From the NCBI RefSeq assembly GCF_900108245.1, contig NZ_FNUY01000001.1, forward strand, positions 806,001 to 870,000: a stretch of 64,000 nucleotides of DNA, in the 5' to 3' direction. Numbering within the stretch: the first letter of the stretch is position 1; each line of letters begins with the position of its first letter. Below, in pieces: positions 53,493 to 62,277 of the stretch. Source of the stretch: Allobosea lathyri (GTDB lineage: Bacteria > Pseudomonadota > Alphaproteobacteria > Rhizobiales > Beijerinckiaceae). The notes under the pieces were generated by a model that saw nothing but the letters and a program-made list of their open reading frames with translations, had not been told where the DNA came from and searched no databases. Made by a program: the position numbers and the translations under genes.

Positions 53493-54524
53493 ATGACGAT
53501 GAAGTATCGCGTGAGCCGGCGCGCGGCGCTCGGCCTGATCGGCGGCTCGGCCGCCTCGGTCCTCGTTCCGGTTCCCGGGGCACGCGTCAACGCGCAGACG
53601 CTCGACAAGGTCAGCTACCAGACCAACTGGCGGGCGCAGGGCGAGCATGGCGGTTTCTATCTGGCGCTCGCCAATGGCATCTACAAGAAATACGGCATCG
53701 ACGCCGAAATCCGCATGGGCGGCCCGCAGCAGAACCCCTCGCAGCTCCTGCTCGGCGGCCGAGTCGACATGATCATGTCGAACTCCTTCGAGTCGATCCG
53801 CTATGCCCAGGAGGACATTCCCTTCCTGACCATCGCCTCGATCTTCCAGAAGGATCCGCAGGTGCTGATCTCCCATCCGAACCAGGGCAATGACACGCTA
53901 GCTGCGCTCAAGGGCAAGCCGATCCTTGTCGGCGCCGGCGGGCGCGTCAGCTTCTGGCCGTTCCTCAAGGCGAAGTTCGGCTTCACCGACGAGCAGATCC
54001 GGCCCTATACCTTCAATATGGCCCCGTTCCTGGCCGACAAGACCATCTCGCAGCAGGGCTTCCTGTCCTCGGAGCCCTACGCGATCGAGAAACAGGGCGG
54101 CGTGAAGCCGGTCGTGCATCTCATCGCCGATGCCGGCTTCGAGAACTACAACACCACCATCAACATCTCCCGGAAGATGGTCGAGCAGAAGAAGGATCTG
54201 GTGCAGCGCTTCGTCACGGCCTCGCTCGAGGGCTGGGCGGAATACATGAAGGGCGGCCCCGCAGTCGCGGCTGCCAACGCCCTGATCCTGAAGGATAATC
54301 CCGACATGGATCAGGAAAAGATCGATTATGCCGTCAAGGTGATGAACGAGCGGGGCATCGTCCTCTCCGGCGATGCGCTGACGCTTGGCATTGGCGCCAT
54401 GACCGATGCGCGCTGGGCGAGCTTCTACAAGACGATGACCGAGGCCGGCGTCTTCCCGCCCGGCGTCGACATCAAGAAGGCCTACAGCCTCGAATTCATC
54501 AACAAGGGCGTCGGCAAGGCATAG
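53493..54524 (+). CDS. ABC transporter substrate-binding protein, NMT1/SsuA/TauA type
   Basis: A 343-residue periplasmic binding protein. The twin-arginine signal is VSRRAALGLIGGSAASVLV (residues 6-24), with cleavage after VNAQT-like sequence. The mature part has YQTNWRAQGEHGGFYLALANGIYKKYG, which marks the NMT1/ThiY group; it often binds sulfonates, pyrimidine precursors or aromatic acids. The ATG at 53493 has GGGAGG nine bases upstream. A longer in-frame start would put 26 residues before the signal. A palindrome at 54555 separates it from the ATPase gene. Confidence 0.9.
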   Translation: MTMKYRVSRRAALGLIGGSAASVLVPVPGARVNAQTLDKVSYQTNWRAQGEHGGFYLALANGIYKKYGIDAEIRMGGPQQNPSQLLLGGRVDMIMSNSFESIRYAQEDIPFLTIASIFQKDPQVLISHPNQGNDTLAALKGKPILVGAGGRVSFWPFLKAKFGFTDEQIRPYTFNMAPFLADKTISQQGFLSSEPYAIEKQGGVKPVVHLIADAGFENYNTTINISRKMVEQKKDLVQRFVTASLEGWAEYMKGGPAVAAANALILKDNPDMDQEKIDYAVKVMNERGIVLSGDALTLGIGAMTDARWASFYKTMTEAGVFPPGVDIKKAYSLEFINKGVGKA

Positions 54525-54554
54525 GCGCTCTTTCATATTGGCAGGGAAACTCAC

Positions 54555-54633
54555 CGTCATCCCGGGCTTGACCCGGGATCCATCCTAGAGTTCGACGCCC
54601 CTCGATGGATCCCGGGGCAAGCCCGGGATGGCG
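54555..54633. repeat. Extragenic palindromic element, family A variant
   Basis: CGTCATCCCGGGCTTGACCCGGGATCCATC pairs with GATGGATCCCGGGGCAAGCCCGGGATGGCG with a loop of about 20 bases. The left hairpin (CCCGGGcttgaCCCGGG) is the same design as the left arm at the GIY-YIG unit (CTCGGGcttgaCCCGAG). It lies between binding protein and ATPase genes, where it could lower downstream expression. Confidence 0.88.
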
Positions 54634-54660
54634 GCGCGGTTGTTGCGATAGTCACAGACA

Positions 54661-55491
54661 ATGGATCATCAGGCTTTGGACACAGCCTATCTGAGCACAC
54701 CCACCATCAGACGCACCGACGGCAGCAAGCCGCTCGTCTGCATCCGCCACGTTTCCAAGCAGTTCGCCAACGGCACGCTGGCCGTGCGCGACGTCAATCT
54801 CGATCTTGGAACGGGTGAATTCATCAGCCTGCTCGGCCCGTCGGGCTGCGGGAAGTCGACATTGCTGCGCATGGTCGCGGGGCTGGGCACGCCTTCGACC
54901 GGCACGATCGACTGGCCGACGACGAACCATGACGCGTCGGGCAAACCGCAGCGCGATCTCGGCTTCGTCTTCCAGGACCCGACGCTGATGCCCTGGGCGA
55001 GCGCGCTCGCCAACGTCATGATGCCGCTGGTCCTGAAACATGTGCCCCGACGCGAGGCCGAGGCCCGCGCGGTGGAGATGCTGGCGCTGGTCGGCCTCAA
55101 GGGCTTCGAGACGTCGTATCCGCGCGAACTCTCCGGCGGCATGAAGATGCGCGTCTCGATTGCGCGCGCGCTGGTGATGAAGCCGAAGATCCTGCTGATG
55201 GACGAGCCGTTCGCGGCGCTCGACGAGATCACCCGCCATCGCCTGAACGACGATCTGCTCGAACTCTGGTGGCGCGAGAAGTTCACGGCCGTCTTCGTCA
55301 CCCACTCGGTCTTCGAGTCCGTCTATCTCTCGAAGCGCATCGTTGTGATGGCGGCCAGGCCCGGCCGGGTGATGGCCGATCTCGATGTCGATGCGCCCTA
55401 TCCGCGCGACGACCTGTTCCGGACATCGAGCGATTACGCCCATCTTTGCCGTGTCGTCTCGACCAAGCTCAAGGAGGCGATCGGCTCATGA
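54661..55491 (+). CDS. ABC transporter ATP-binding protein, SsuB/TauB type
   Basis: A 276-residue ATPase. Walker A GPSGCGKST is near residue 60, the Q-loop is in LGFVFQDPTLMPWASALANV, the signature is LSGGMKMRVSIARAL near 157-171, and Walker B is ILLMDEPFAALDE near 178-190, with the switch histidine in VFVTHSVFES. It drives uptake with the permease that starts inside its stop codon (ATGA at 55488). Confidence 0.93.
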   Translation: MDHQALDTAYLSTPTIRRTDGSKPLVCIRHVSKQFANGTLAVRDVNLDLGTGEFISLLGPSGCGKSTLLRMVAGLGTPSTGTIDWPTTNHDASGKPQRDLGFVFQDPTLMPWASALANVMMPLVLKHVPRREAEARAVEMLALVGLKGFETSYPRELSGGMKMRVSIARALVMKPKILLMDEPFAALDEITRHRLNDDLLELWWREKFTAVFVTHSVFESVYLSKRIVVMAARPGRVMADLDVDAPYPRDDLFRTSSDYAHLCRVVSTKLKEAIGS

Positions 55492-56378
55492 GCTCGTCCC
55501 CCGTCGATGCCCTGCAGGCTCATGTTCCCCATGACGGCACCGATGCCGAGGCGCGGCCTGTCTTCGCTACTGAGGCGCGCATTCTCGGCCTGCCGGCCAG
55601 CGTGTGGCCGCGCATCCTGGCGCCGCTGGTCATCGGCGTCCTCGCGCTCGGACTATGGGAGTTTCTCGTCCGGTGGCGCGAGATCCCGCCCTATATCCTG
55701 CCCGGACCGCTGCTGGTCGGGCAGACGCTGATCGCCGACTGGGCGACGCTGTCGGCCTCGCTCTGGATCACGCTGCGCATCACCTTCCTGGCCTTGGCGG
55801 CCGCAATTATCGTCGGCGTCACGCTTGCCGTGCTGTTCACCCAGTCGAAATGGCTGGAAATGTCGCTTCTGCCCTATGCGGTCATCCTGCAGGTGACGCC
55901 GATCGTGGCGATCGCGCCGCTGATCATCATCTGGGCCGGCGACATCAACCTGTCCCTGCTGATCTGCGCCTGGATCGTCGCCTTCTTCCCGATCCTGTCG
56001 AACACGATCCTCGGGCTGAATTCGGCCGACCATAACCTCGTCAACCTGTTCCAGCTCTATGGCGCGACGCGCTGGCAAACGATGCGCTATCTGAAACTGC
56101 CGGCCGCCTTGCCCTATTTCCTCGCGGGCCTGAAGATTTCGGGCGGCCTGGCGCTGATCGGCGCGGTCGTCGCCGAATTCGTCGCCGGCACTGGCGGCAG
56201 CGCCTCGGGCCTCGCCTACCGTATCCTGGAGGCGGGATATCAGCTCAAGATTCCCCGCGTCTTCGCGGCCCTGATCATGATCTCGCTGTCGGGTATCGCG
56301 ATCTTCCTGGCGACGAGCTGGATCTCGCATGTCCTGCTGCGGCGCTGGCATGAAAGCGCGCTGAAGCGGGAGAATTGA
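55488..56378 (+). CDS. ABC transporter permease, SsuC/TauC type
   Basis: A 296-residue permease with a soluble N-terminal tail of about 40 residues and six hydrophobic segments. The EAA-like loop FQLYGATRWQTMRYLKLPAALPYFLAGLK is near residues 188-216. The Ssu/Tau pattern also appears in PPYILPGPLLVGQTLIADW. Coupled to the ATPase gene by a 4-bp overlap. The FAD-oxidase gene follows after a family-B palindrome. Confidence 0.92.
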   Translation: MSSSPVDALQAHVPHDGTDAEARPVFATEARILGLPASVWPRILAPLVIGVLALGLWEFLVRWREIPPYILPGPLLVGQTLIADWATLSASLWITLRITFLALAAAIIVGVTLAVLFTQSKWLEMSLLPYAVILQVTPIVAIAPLIIIWAGDINLSLLICAWIVAFFPILSNTILGLNSADHNLVNLFQLYGATRWQTMRYLKLPAALPYFLAGLKISGGLALIGAVVAEFVAGTGGSASGLAYRILEAGYQLKIPRVFAALIMISLSGIAIFLATSWISHVLLRRWHESALKREN

Positions 56379-56387
56379 TGCTTTCGC

Positions 56388-56468
56388 CGTCATTGCGAGC
56401 GCAGCGAAGCAATCCAGGGGGACGTCGAGCGTGCGCCTCTGGATTGCTTCGCTGTGCTCGCAATGACG
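56388..56468. repeat. Extragenic palindrome, family B
   Basis: CGTCATTGCGAGCGCAGCGAAGCAATCCAG pairs with CTGGATTGCTTCGCTGTGCTCGCAATGACG with a loop of about 21 bases. Same design as 26130-26214. It separates permease and oxidase genes. Confidence 0.9.
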
Positions 56469-56499
56469 ACCGGCTAATGTCGAGAACACGAGGTACCAG

Positions 56500-57888
56500 A
56501 TGAGCGCAATATCCGAGCGCAAGCCGCGCGTTCAGCAGCCTTCCCGCTACGATATCGCCGGCCTCAAGGCCGATCTCGACGGCATCCAGCTGATCGACGA
56601 GCCTCAGGTCGTGCGCAAGCGCTCGCGCGACTTCTTCTGGTATTCGCCGATCCTGAACACCGAACTGGCCGATAAATCGGCCGATATCATCGCCTGCCCG
56701 CGCGACGAGGCTGAGGTCGTGCGGGTCGCGGCGGCTTGCGCCAGGCGACGCATTCCGCTGACCGTGCGCGCCGCGGGGACGGGAAACTATGGTCAGGCCG
56801 TGCCGCTCGAAGGCGGTGTGCTGCTCGACATCACGGCCCTGACCGGCATCGAGTGGCAGAAGCCCGGTTCCGTTCGGGTGGCGGCGGGCGCGCGCCTTCT
56901 CGACATCGACATGGCCACGCGCGCATCCGGCTTCGAGCTGCGAATGCATCCCTCGACCAAGCGCTCGGCGACGATCGGCGGCTTCGTCGCCGGCGGCTCG
57001 GGCGGCGTCGGCTCGGTCACTTATGGCGGCCTGCGCGAGCCCGGCAACATCCTCGCCGCGCGTATTGTCACGCTGGAGGAGGAGCCGCGCATCCTCGAAC
57101 TGCGTGACGACGCGGCCCAGAAGGTCAACCGCTCCTACGGCACGACCGGCATCATTACCGCCCTTGAAATGCCGCTTGCGCCGGCCTGGCCCTGGATCGA
57201 TGTCATCGTCGCCTTCGACGACTATATGGACGCCTTCCAGGCCGGCTATGAGGTCGCGCTCGCCGACGGCATCGTCAAGAAGCTGGTCACGCCGATCTCA
57301 GCGCCGATCCCCTCCTATTTCGGGGCGTTGAAGCAGCATTGTCCCGAGGGGAAGAGCATTCTGATCTGCATGATCGCGGAGGCCTCGCTCGGCCCGTTCA
57401 AGGCGATCATCGGCAATCGCGGCACGACGACCTATGAGGCGCCATCCGAGGAGGGTCCGGGTACCGTTCCGCTCTACGAATACACCTGGAACCACACCAC
57501 GCTGCAGTGGCTGAAGAGCGATCGCTCGATCACCTATCTGCAATGCCTTTTCCCGCATGACAGGCTGGTCGAAAGCGCGGCCGAGATGATCGCGCGCTTT
57601 CCCGACGAGGTTCTGGCGCATCACGAGTTCATCCGCTTCGGCGGACGTGTGACGGCGAGCGCGCTGCCGATCCTGCGCTACAGCACGCCTGAGCGTCTGA
57701 ACGAGGTGATCGCGCTGCATGAGGATGCCGGCGTGATGATCGCCAACCCGCATGTCGTCTCATTGGAGGCCGGCAGCCGGCACAAGCGTGCCGATGCAGA
57801 CCAGCTCGGCTTCAAGCGCGAGGTCGACCCCTACGGCCTGCTCAACCCCGGCAAGATGGCGAGCTTCACGGCAAGTCAGGCGAAATAG
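56500..57888 (+). CDS. FAD-linked oxidase (GlcD-like FAD_binding_4 family), paralog 2
   Basis: A 462-residue flavoprotein clearly related to the one at 51867-53258: KRSRDFFWYSPIL, LTVRAAGTGNYGQAVPLEGG, RMHPSTKRSATIGGFVAGGSGG, and LYEYTWNHTTLQWLK are nearly the same in both. Two glycines in the FAD loop of paralog 1 are alanines here. It is last in the importer operon. Two related oxidases may act as a heteromeric complex, on two stereoisomers, or in successive steps. Its 3' end overlaps the convergent gene by 13 bp. Confidence 0.87.
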   Translation: MSAISERKPRVQQPSRYDIAGLKADLDGIQLIDEPQVVRKRSRDFFWYSPILNTELADKSADIIACPRDEAEVVRVAAACARRRIPLTVRAAGTGNYGQAVPLEGGVLLDITALTGIEWQKPGSVRVAAGARLLDIDMATRASGFELRMHPSTKRSATIGGFVAGGSGGVGSVTYGGLREPGNILAARIVTLEEEPRILELRDDAAQKVNRSYGTTGIITALEMPLAPAWPWIDVIVAFDDYMDAFQAGYEVALADGIVKKLVTPISAPIPSYFGALKQHCPEGKSILICMIAEASLGPFKAIIGNRGTTTYEAPSEEGPGTVPLYEYTWNHTTLQWLKSDRSITYLQCLFPHDRLVESAAEMIARFPDEVLAHHEFIRFGGRVTASALPILRYSTPERLNEVIALHEDAGVMIANPHVVSLEAGSRHKRADADQLGFKREVDPYGLLNPGKMASFTASQAK

Positions 57889-58769
57889 GCGAGCTTCTTC
57901 CCGACCGGCAGCATGTCGAGTTCGCGTAGCGCGGTCTCGGATGTGCCTCTTGGCGCACGCATGGGCTCGGGAGCAGCGAGGGGCTCGTCGCCGAAATCGC
58001 TGAAGACGATATCGTCTTCGAGCAGCTGGATCGTGCCGACCCGCTTTTCCGATGCCGATTTCGCCGGCTGAGGCTGCGGTTGCGGAGCGACGCCGACCGG
58101 CGCCGCATGGTCGCCGACCTCGACGATTTCGATATCGTCATAGTTGCTAAGCGGAGAAGCTGTCGGCAAGCGCAGATCGCTTGCGCGCGCTACGGTTGCA
58201 GCGGACACGTTCTCGGCGCTGCTGGCTTCCTGCGTCAGGTCGCTGAAGGCGCGCAGGCTTGAATCGAGCATCGCGATCGTATCGGCAATCTTGTCGATCC
58301 GCTGCACCGTGCCGTCGACGAGCGCTATCGCTGCGGAGACCTCGCTGGCGCGTCGGTCCAGCATGTCGCACATCGCATTGTCGGCTCCAGCCTCTCGCAG
58401 GCTCCACGCGACTTCCTGAATGCTCTCCGTTGCGATGATGATGGTTTCGGCGGCGTGTTCGATACGCACCGCAAGGCCCGACGAGCGCTCTTCGGCTCTG
58501 CCGCTGATCCGTTCGAGATCGATGCGCAGGTCGCCGATCAGTGCCGCGGCCTCGCCCAGATTAGGCGTATTGGCCGGTTGCTGGGTGCTCAGGCCCACGA
58601 CACGTTCGATCCGCCCGATCGCATTCAGCAGCGTCATGGTGTCGGCCTGACGGTTGCGCTTGGCATATTCGGCCATGAACCAGCGGCCGCGCGCCGTCTC
58701 CAGGACGGCCGCCTCGATCGCCTCATAGTCGGTTTCGCTCAGCGGTGTCAGCGAACGCGCTTCGCTCAT
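57876..58769 (-). CDS. Uncharacterised protein with coiled-coil region
   Basis: A 297-residue protein of unknown function. The N-terminal 55 residues carry EAAVLETARGRWFMAEYAKRN, a motif I know from many Rhizobiales proteins of unknown role. Residues about 75-190 are helical with heptad-like spacing and few aromatics (DLRIDLERISGRAEERSSG; VQRIDKIADTIAMLDSSLRAF), suggesting a coiled coil like those in CheZ or methyl-accepting proteins. The C-terminal third is a low-complexity linker (PQPQPQPAKSASEK). No signal peptide or membrane segment. The start at 58769 is used. It is divergent from the Mla operon. Confidence 0.7.
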   Translation of the reverse strand: MSEARSLTPLSETDYEAIEAAVLETARGRWFMAEYAKRNRQADTMTLLNAIGRIERVVGLSTQQPANTPNLGEAAALIGDLRIDLERISGRAEERSSGLAVRIEHAAETIIIATESIQEVAWSLREAGADNAMCDMLDRRASEVSAAIALVDGTVQRIDKIADTIAMLDSSLRAFSDLTQEASSAENVSAATVARASDLRLPTASPLSNYDDIEIVEVGDHAAPVGVAPQPQPQPAKSASEKRVGTIQLLEDDIVFSDFGDEPLAAPEPMRAPRGTSETALRELDMLPVGKKLAYFA

Positions 58770-59112
58770 GGCCAATCTGCTCTCGAAGGACTGGCCGAAT
58801 CACCATTCGTCAGCCGTGATGCTCCAATTGCGGAGCCTGCTCTCCGATTGCTTAAGGAAGTGCTGCCAAGGCGGCGCCACGAATCGCGGCAATCCCGATT
58901 TTCATGCGCCTTTCCTTGGCTCTATCGGCCTGTCTGCAGCGTTCCACGCCCTGGTCGGGCTTCGACCGGCCAGACTTGTCTGGTTATGCTTGCCAAGCGG
59001 AACCTGCCCGGCGATACAGAGTCCAAGGGGGTGCAAGCCGGCGCTTGGGTGCAAGCGCCGCGGGCTGATGCACGAACCGTCCCGGCTCGCGCGAAGGACA
59101 CCACGGAGAGCC
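58770..59112. other. Divergent intergenic region upstream of the Mla operon
   Basis: A 343-bp gap between the coiled-coil gene and mlaE. The mlaE frame is open across it, but no family-like sequence or ribosome-binding site supports an earlier start. Promoters for both genes are expected here; no clear operator or RNA gene was seen. Confidence 0.5.
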
Positions 59113-60261
59113 ATGGCGAGCCTCGATACCGCCGAACCGCAAGCCGTCTTTCGCGATGATGCCGGCACGCTCGCCGTCGCTCTCGCGGGCTCGTGGAGTG
59201 CCGACAAGGCGCCCCGGATCGAGAAGCTGGTCGAGGAGATCGATCAACGGATCGCCAAGGACGGGACCGGCGCCAGGCTCGACCTGTCCGCTGTCGACAG
59301 GCTCGACACGCTCGGCGCCTATGTCCTGAACCGCCTGAAGGCGCGGCGGGAGGCCGCCAATTCCACTATCGAGATCTTCAGCCAGCGGCCCGAACACGCA
59401 ATCCTGCTGGCCGAGGTGACGCTGCACGACCATGACGTGCCGCGCCCGCCGGAGCATTTCAGCGTCGTCAACGTGCTGGTCAATATCGGCGCCGCCGTGG
59501 TCCGTTTTGGCCGCGACATGGTCGGCGGTGCGATGTTCCTCGGCGAGGTGGTCGTCGGTTCGGCCAGTGTCGTGCTGGGTCCGCGCAAGTTCCGCGGCCC
59601 CTCGATGGTCAATCAGATCGAGCTGATCGCCTTCAACGGCGCGCCCATTATCATGCTGATTTCCTTTCTGGTCGGCTGCATCGTCGCCCAGCAGGGTATT
59701 TTCCAGCTCCAGCAGTTTGGCGCGACGGCCTTCGTGGTCAATCTCACGGGCATCCTGATCCTGCGCGAACTCTCGGTCCTGCTGACCTCGATCATGATCG
59801 CGGGCCGCTCAGGCTCGGCCTTCACGGCCGAGATCGGCTCGATGAAGATGCGCGAGGAAATCGATGCCCTGCGCGTGATGGGGCTCGACCCGATCGAGGT
59901 TCTCGTCGTCCCCCGCATTCTGGCGCTGGTAATCTCCCTGCCGATCCTGACCTTCATCTCGGCGATGTCGGGTCTGACCGGTGCGGCTCTGGTGGCCTGG
60001 CTCTATGGCGGGATCGGCATCGACACCTTCCTGGCGCGGCTGCAATCGGTCATCACCTGGAAGCATTTCGCCGTCGGCCTCATAAAAGCGCCGTTCATGG
60101 CTTTCGTCATTGGCCTGATCGCGTCCATCGAGGGGCTGGCGGTGAAGGGCTCGGCTGAATCGCTTGGCCGCCAGGTCACCGCCTCGGTGGTGAAGGCGAT
60201 CTTCATGGTCATCGTCGTCGACGGGCTTTTCGCGATGTTCTTCGCCTCGATCGAGTTCTGA
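59113..60261 (+). CDS. mlaE: MlaE-family ABC permease with N-terminal STAS domain
   Basis: A 382-residue protein. Residues 1-105 look like a STAS domain (LAVALAGSWSADKAP; RLDLSAVDRLDTLGAYVLNRL), the job done by separate MlaB in E. coli. The MlaE permease domain follows with about five to six hydrophobic segments; RELSVLLTSIMIAGRSGSAFTAEIGSMKM is its signature. With MlaF and MlaD it moves phospholipids between the membranes for outer-membrane asymmetry. The ATG at 59113 has GGAG upstream; MlaF starts 5 bp after the stop. Confidence 0.92.
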   Translation: MASLDTAEPQAVFRDDAGTLAVALAGSWSADKAPRIEKLVEEIDQRIAKDGTGARLDLSAVDRLDTLGAYVLNRLKARREAANSTIEIFSQRPEHAILLAEVTLHDHDVPRPPEHFSVVNVLVNIGAAVVRFGRDMVGGAMFLGEVVVGSASVVLGPRKFRGPSMVNQIELIAFNGAPIIMLISFLVGCIVAQQGIFQLQQFGATAFVVNLTGILILRELSVLLTSIMIAGRSGSAFTAEIGSMKMREEIDALRVMGLDPIEVLVVPRILALVISLPILTFISAMSGLTGAALVAWLYGGIGIDTFLARLQSVITWKHFAVGLIKAPFMAFVIGLIASIEGLAVKGSAESLGRQVTASVVKAIFMVIVVDGLFAMFFASIEF

Positions 60262-60266
60262 GGGCG

Positions 60267-61127
60267 ATGAGCGAACAGAACGCCCAGCAGACCGGACAGA
60301 TGCGTCACGGCAACCCGACTTCGGCAGATGTTGCCGGAAACGGCGAGCCCGAGGCGGTCATCCGCGTGCGCGATCTCAAGGTCGCCTTCGCCGAAAAGGT
60401 CATCATGGAGGGGCTCGACCTCGACGTGATGCGCGGCGAGATCCTCGGTTTCGTCGGCGGCTCGGGGCAGGGCAAGTCCGTGCTGACACGCACGATCCTC
60501 GGGCTGGTGAAGAAGGCCCGCGGCACGATCGAGGTCTTCGGCGAGAATGTCGACGAGCTCAATCAGGTGCAGCGCCGCGCGCTCGAGCGCCGCTTCGGCG
60601 TGATGTTCCAGCAGGGTGCGCTGTTCTCCTCGCTGACCGTCAAGCAGAACATCCAGGTGCCGATGCGGGAATACCTGAAGCTGTCGCCGGCTCTCCTCGA
60701 CGAGATGGCGATGGTGAAGCTCGATCTCGTCGGCCTCAAGCCCGATGCAGCCGACAAGACACCCTCGGAGCTCTCGGGCGGCATGATCAAGCGCGCCGCC
60801 CTGGCCCGCGCCCTGGCTCTCGATCCGGAGATCGTTTTCCTGGATGAGCCGACATCGGGACTCGATCCGATCGGCGCGGCCGAGTTCGACGAACTGATCA
60901 TGACGCTGAAGCAGACTTTGGGCCTGACCGTGTTCATGGTAACCCACGATCTCGACAGCCTGTACTCTGCCTGCGACCGAATCGCTGCTCTGGCGGATAA
61001 GCGGGTGATCGCGGTCGGGCCGCTGGCGACCATGCTGGCTTCCGATCACCCTTGGTTGAAGGCCTATTTCGGTGGCGAGCGGGCGAGGGCGCGCCTGCCC
61101 GCAGACCAGCGAGGACAAAGCGTCTAG
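60267..61127 (+). CDS. mlaF: MlaF-family ABC transporter ATP-binding protein
   Basis: A 286-residue ATPase. Walker A is GGSGQGKSVLTRT near residue 65, a Q-loop in GVMFQQGALFSSLTV, signature LSGGMIKRAALARAL near 169-183, and Walker B IVFLDEPTSGLDP near 190-202. About 30 polar residues precede the domain. It powers the MlaE-MlaD lipid transporter. The gene sits between mlaE and mlaD with gaps of 5 and 3 bp. Confidence 0.95.
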   Translation: MSEQNAQQTGQMRHGNPTSADVAGNGEPEAVIRVRDLKVAFAEKVIMEGLDLDVMRGEILGFVGGSGQGKSVLTRTILGLVKKARGTIEVFGENVDELNQVQRRALERRFGVMFQQGALFSSLTVKQNIQVPMREYLKLSPALLDEMAMVKLDLVGLKPDAADKTPSELSGGMIKRAALARALALDPEIVFLDEPTSGLDPIGAAEFDELIMTLKQTLGLTVFMVTHDLDSLYSACDRIAALADKRVIAVGPLATMLASDHPWLKAYFGGERARARLPADQRGQSV

Positions 61128-61130
61128 ACG

Positions 61131-62273
61131 ATGGAATCGCGTGCAAACTATGCGCTTGTCGGGCTTTTTACCCTTGCGGTTCTGGCTGCGGTGTTCGGCT
61201 TCGTCTACTGGTTCAACAGTGGCGCAGGCGGCCGCAAACAGGATGTGCGGGTCATCTTCAGCGGAACGGTGACGGGTCTCGGGCGCGGCTCCAGCGTGCT
61301 GTTCAACGGCCTGCGCGTCGGCGAAGTCACGCGAATCGAGCTTCAGCCGGACGATCCGCGCCGCATCTATGCGGTCATTCAGGTCGACAATACGACGCCG
61401 CTGCGCGTCGACACCCGCGCCCGCATCGAAGCGCAGGGGCTTGCAGGCGTGGTCGCGGTCCAGCTTCTGGGCGGCGAGCCCAACTCCCCGGTTCTCACGG
61501 CCCAGCCCGGCCAGTCCATGCCGGTGATCGTTGCCGAGCGCTCCGAGCTTCAGGACATCATCGAGACCGTGCGCACCATCGCCAAGCGCGCCGACGAGAT
61601 GCTTGGAAGCATCGAGGGGCTGGTCAAGGAGAATGCCGGCTCGATCAGCAACACCGTCAGGAACGTCGAGAAATTCTCGGCGGCTCTCGGCAATAATGCC
61701 GATGGCGTCGACAAGCTGATGGCGAGCTTTGGCACCATCGCCGATACGATTGCGCCGCTCTCGCAGAAATTGGGCACGCTGAGCGAGGAAGTGACGCAGA
61801 TTGTCCGTTCCGTCGACCGGCGCAAGGTTTCCGATATCGTCGACAATGTCGACAAGTTCACGGCTGCTCTGGGCGGTTCGAGCGGCGATGTCGGCAAGGC
61901 CGTGAAGGATGTCGCCTCGATCACCGAAAAGCTCAACAAGGCCGCCGATCAGGTCGAGGGCGTCCTGAAGAGCGCACAGGCGTTCCTGAATACGGCTGCG
62001 GGCGAGGACGGGCGCAGTGCCTTCTCCGAAGTCAGCGATGCCGCCAAGTCGATCCGCGTGCTCGCCGACAATCTCGACAAGCGCACCGCCGAGATCACAT
62101 CGGGCATCAGCCGCTTCACCGGACCCGGCCTGCGCGACATCGAAACACTGGCGACCGACGGCCGCCGGACGCTGACGGACCTAAACCGCACCTTGCGGAG
62201 TTTAGAGCGTAACCCGCAGCAATTCATCTTCGGCGGCAAGCCGCCGCTCCCTCAATACGGTGGATCCCGCTAG
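61131..62273 (+). CDS. mlaD: MCE-family lipid transport protein MlaD
   Basis: A 380-residue protein with one N-terminal membrane helix (LVGLFTLAVLAAVFGFVYWF, residues about 8-27) and an MCE domain to about residue 115 (VRVIFSGTVTGLGRGSSVLFNGLRVGEV...). The remaining 260 residues are a long helical region, with repeated LIxxFGTIADTIAPL-like and VDKFTAALGG-like stretches, unlike the short E. coli MlaD. It probably forms a periplasmic hexamer or tunnel. It is followed by a lipoprotein gene after 4 bp. Confidence 0.92.
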   Translation: MESRANYALVGLFTLAVLAAVFGFVYWFNSGAGGRKQDVRVIFSGTVTGLGRGSSVLFNGLRVGEVTRIELQPDDPRRIYAVIQVDNTTPLRVDTRARIEAQGLAGVVAVQLLGGEPNSPVLTAQPGQSMPVIVAERSELQDIIETVRTIAKRADEMLGSIEGLVKENAGSISNTVRNVEKFSAALGNNADGVDKLMASFGTIADTIAPLSQKLGTLSEEVTQIVRSVDRRKVSDIVDNVDKFTAALGGSSGDVGKAVKDVASITEKLNKAADQVEGVLKSAQAFLNTAAGEDGRSAFSEVSDAAKSIRVLADNLDKRTAEITSGISRFTGPGLRDIETLATDGRRTLTDLNRTLRSLERNPQQFIFGGKPPLPQYGGSR

Positions 62274-62277
62274 CCCT

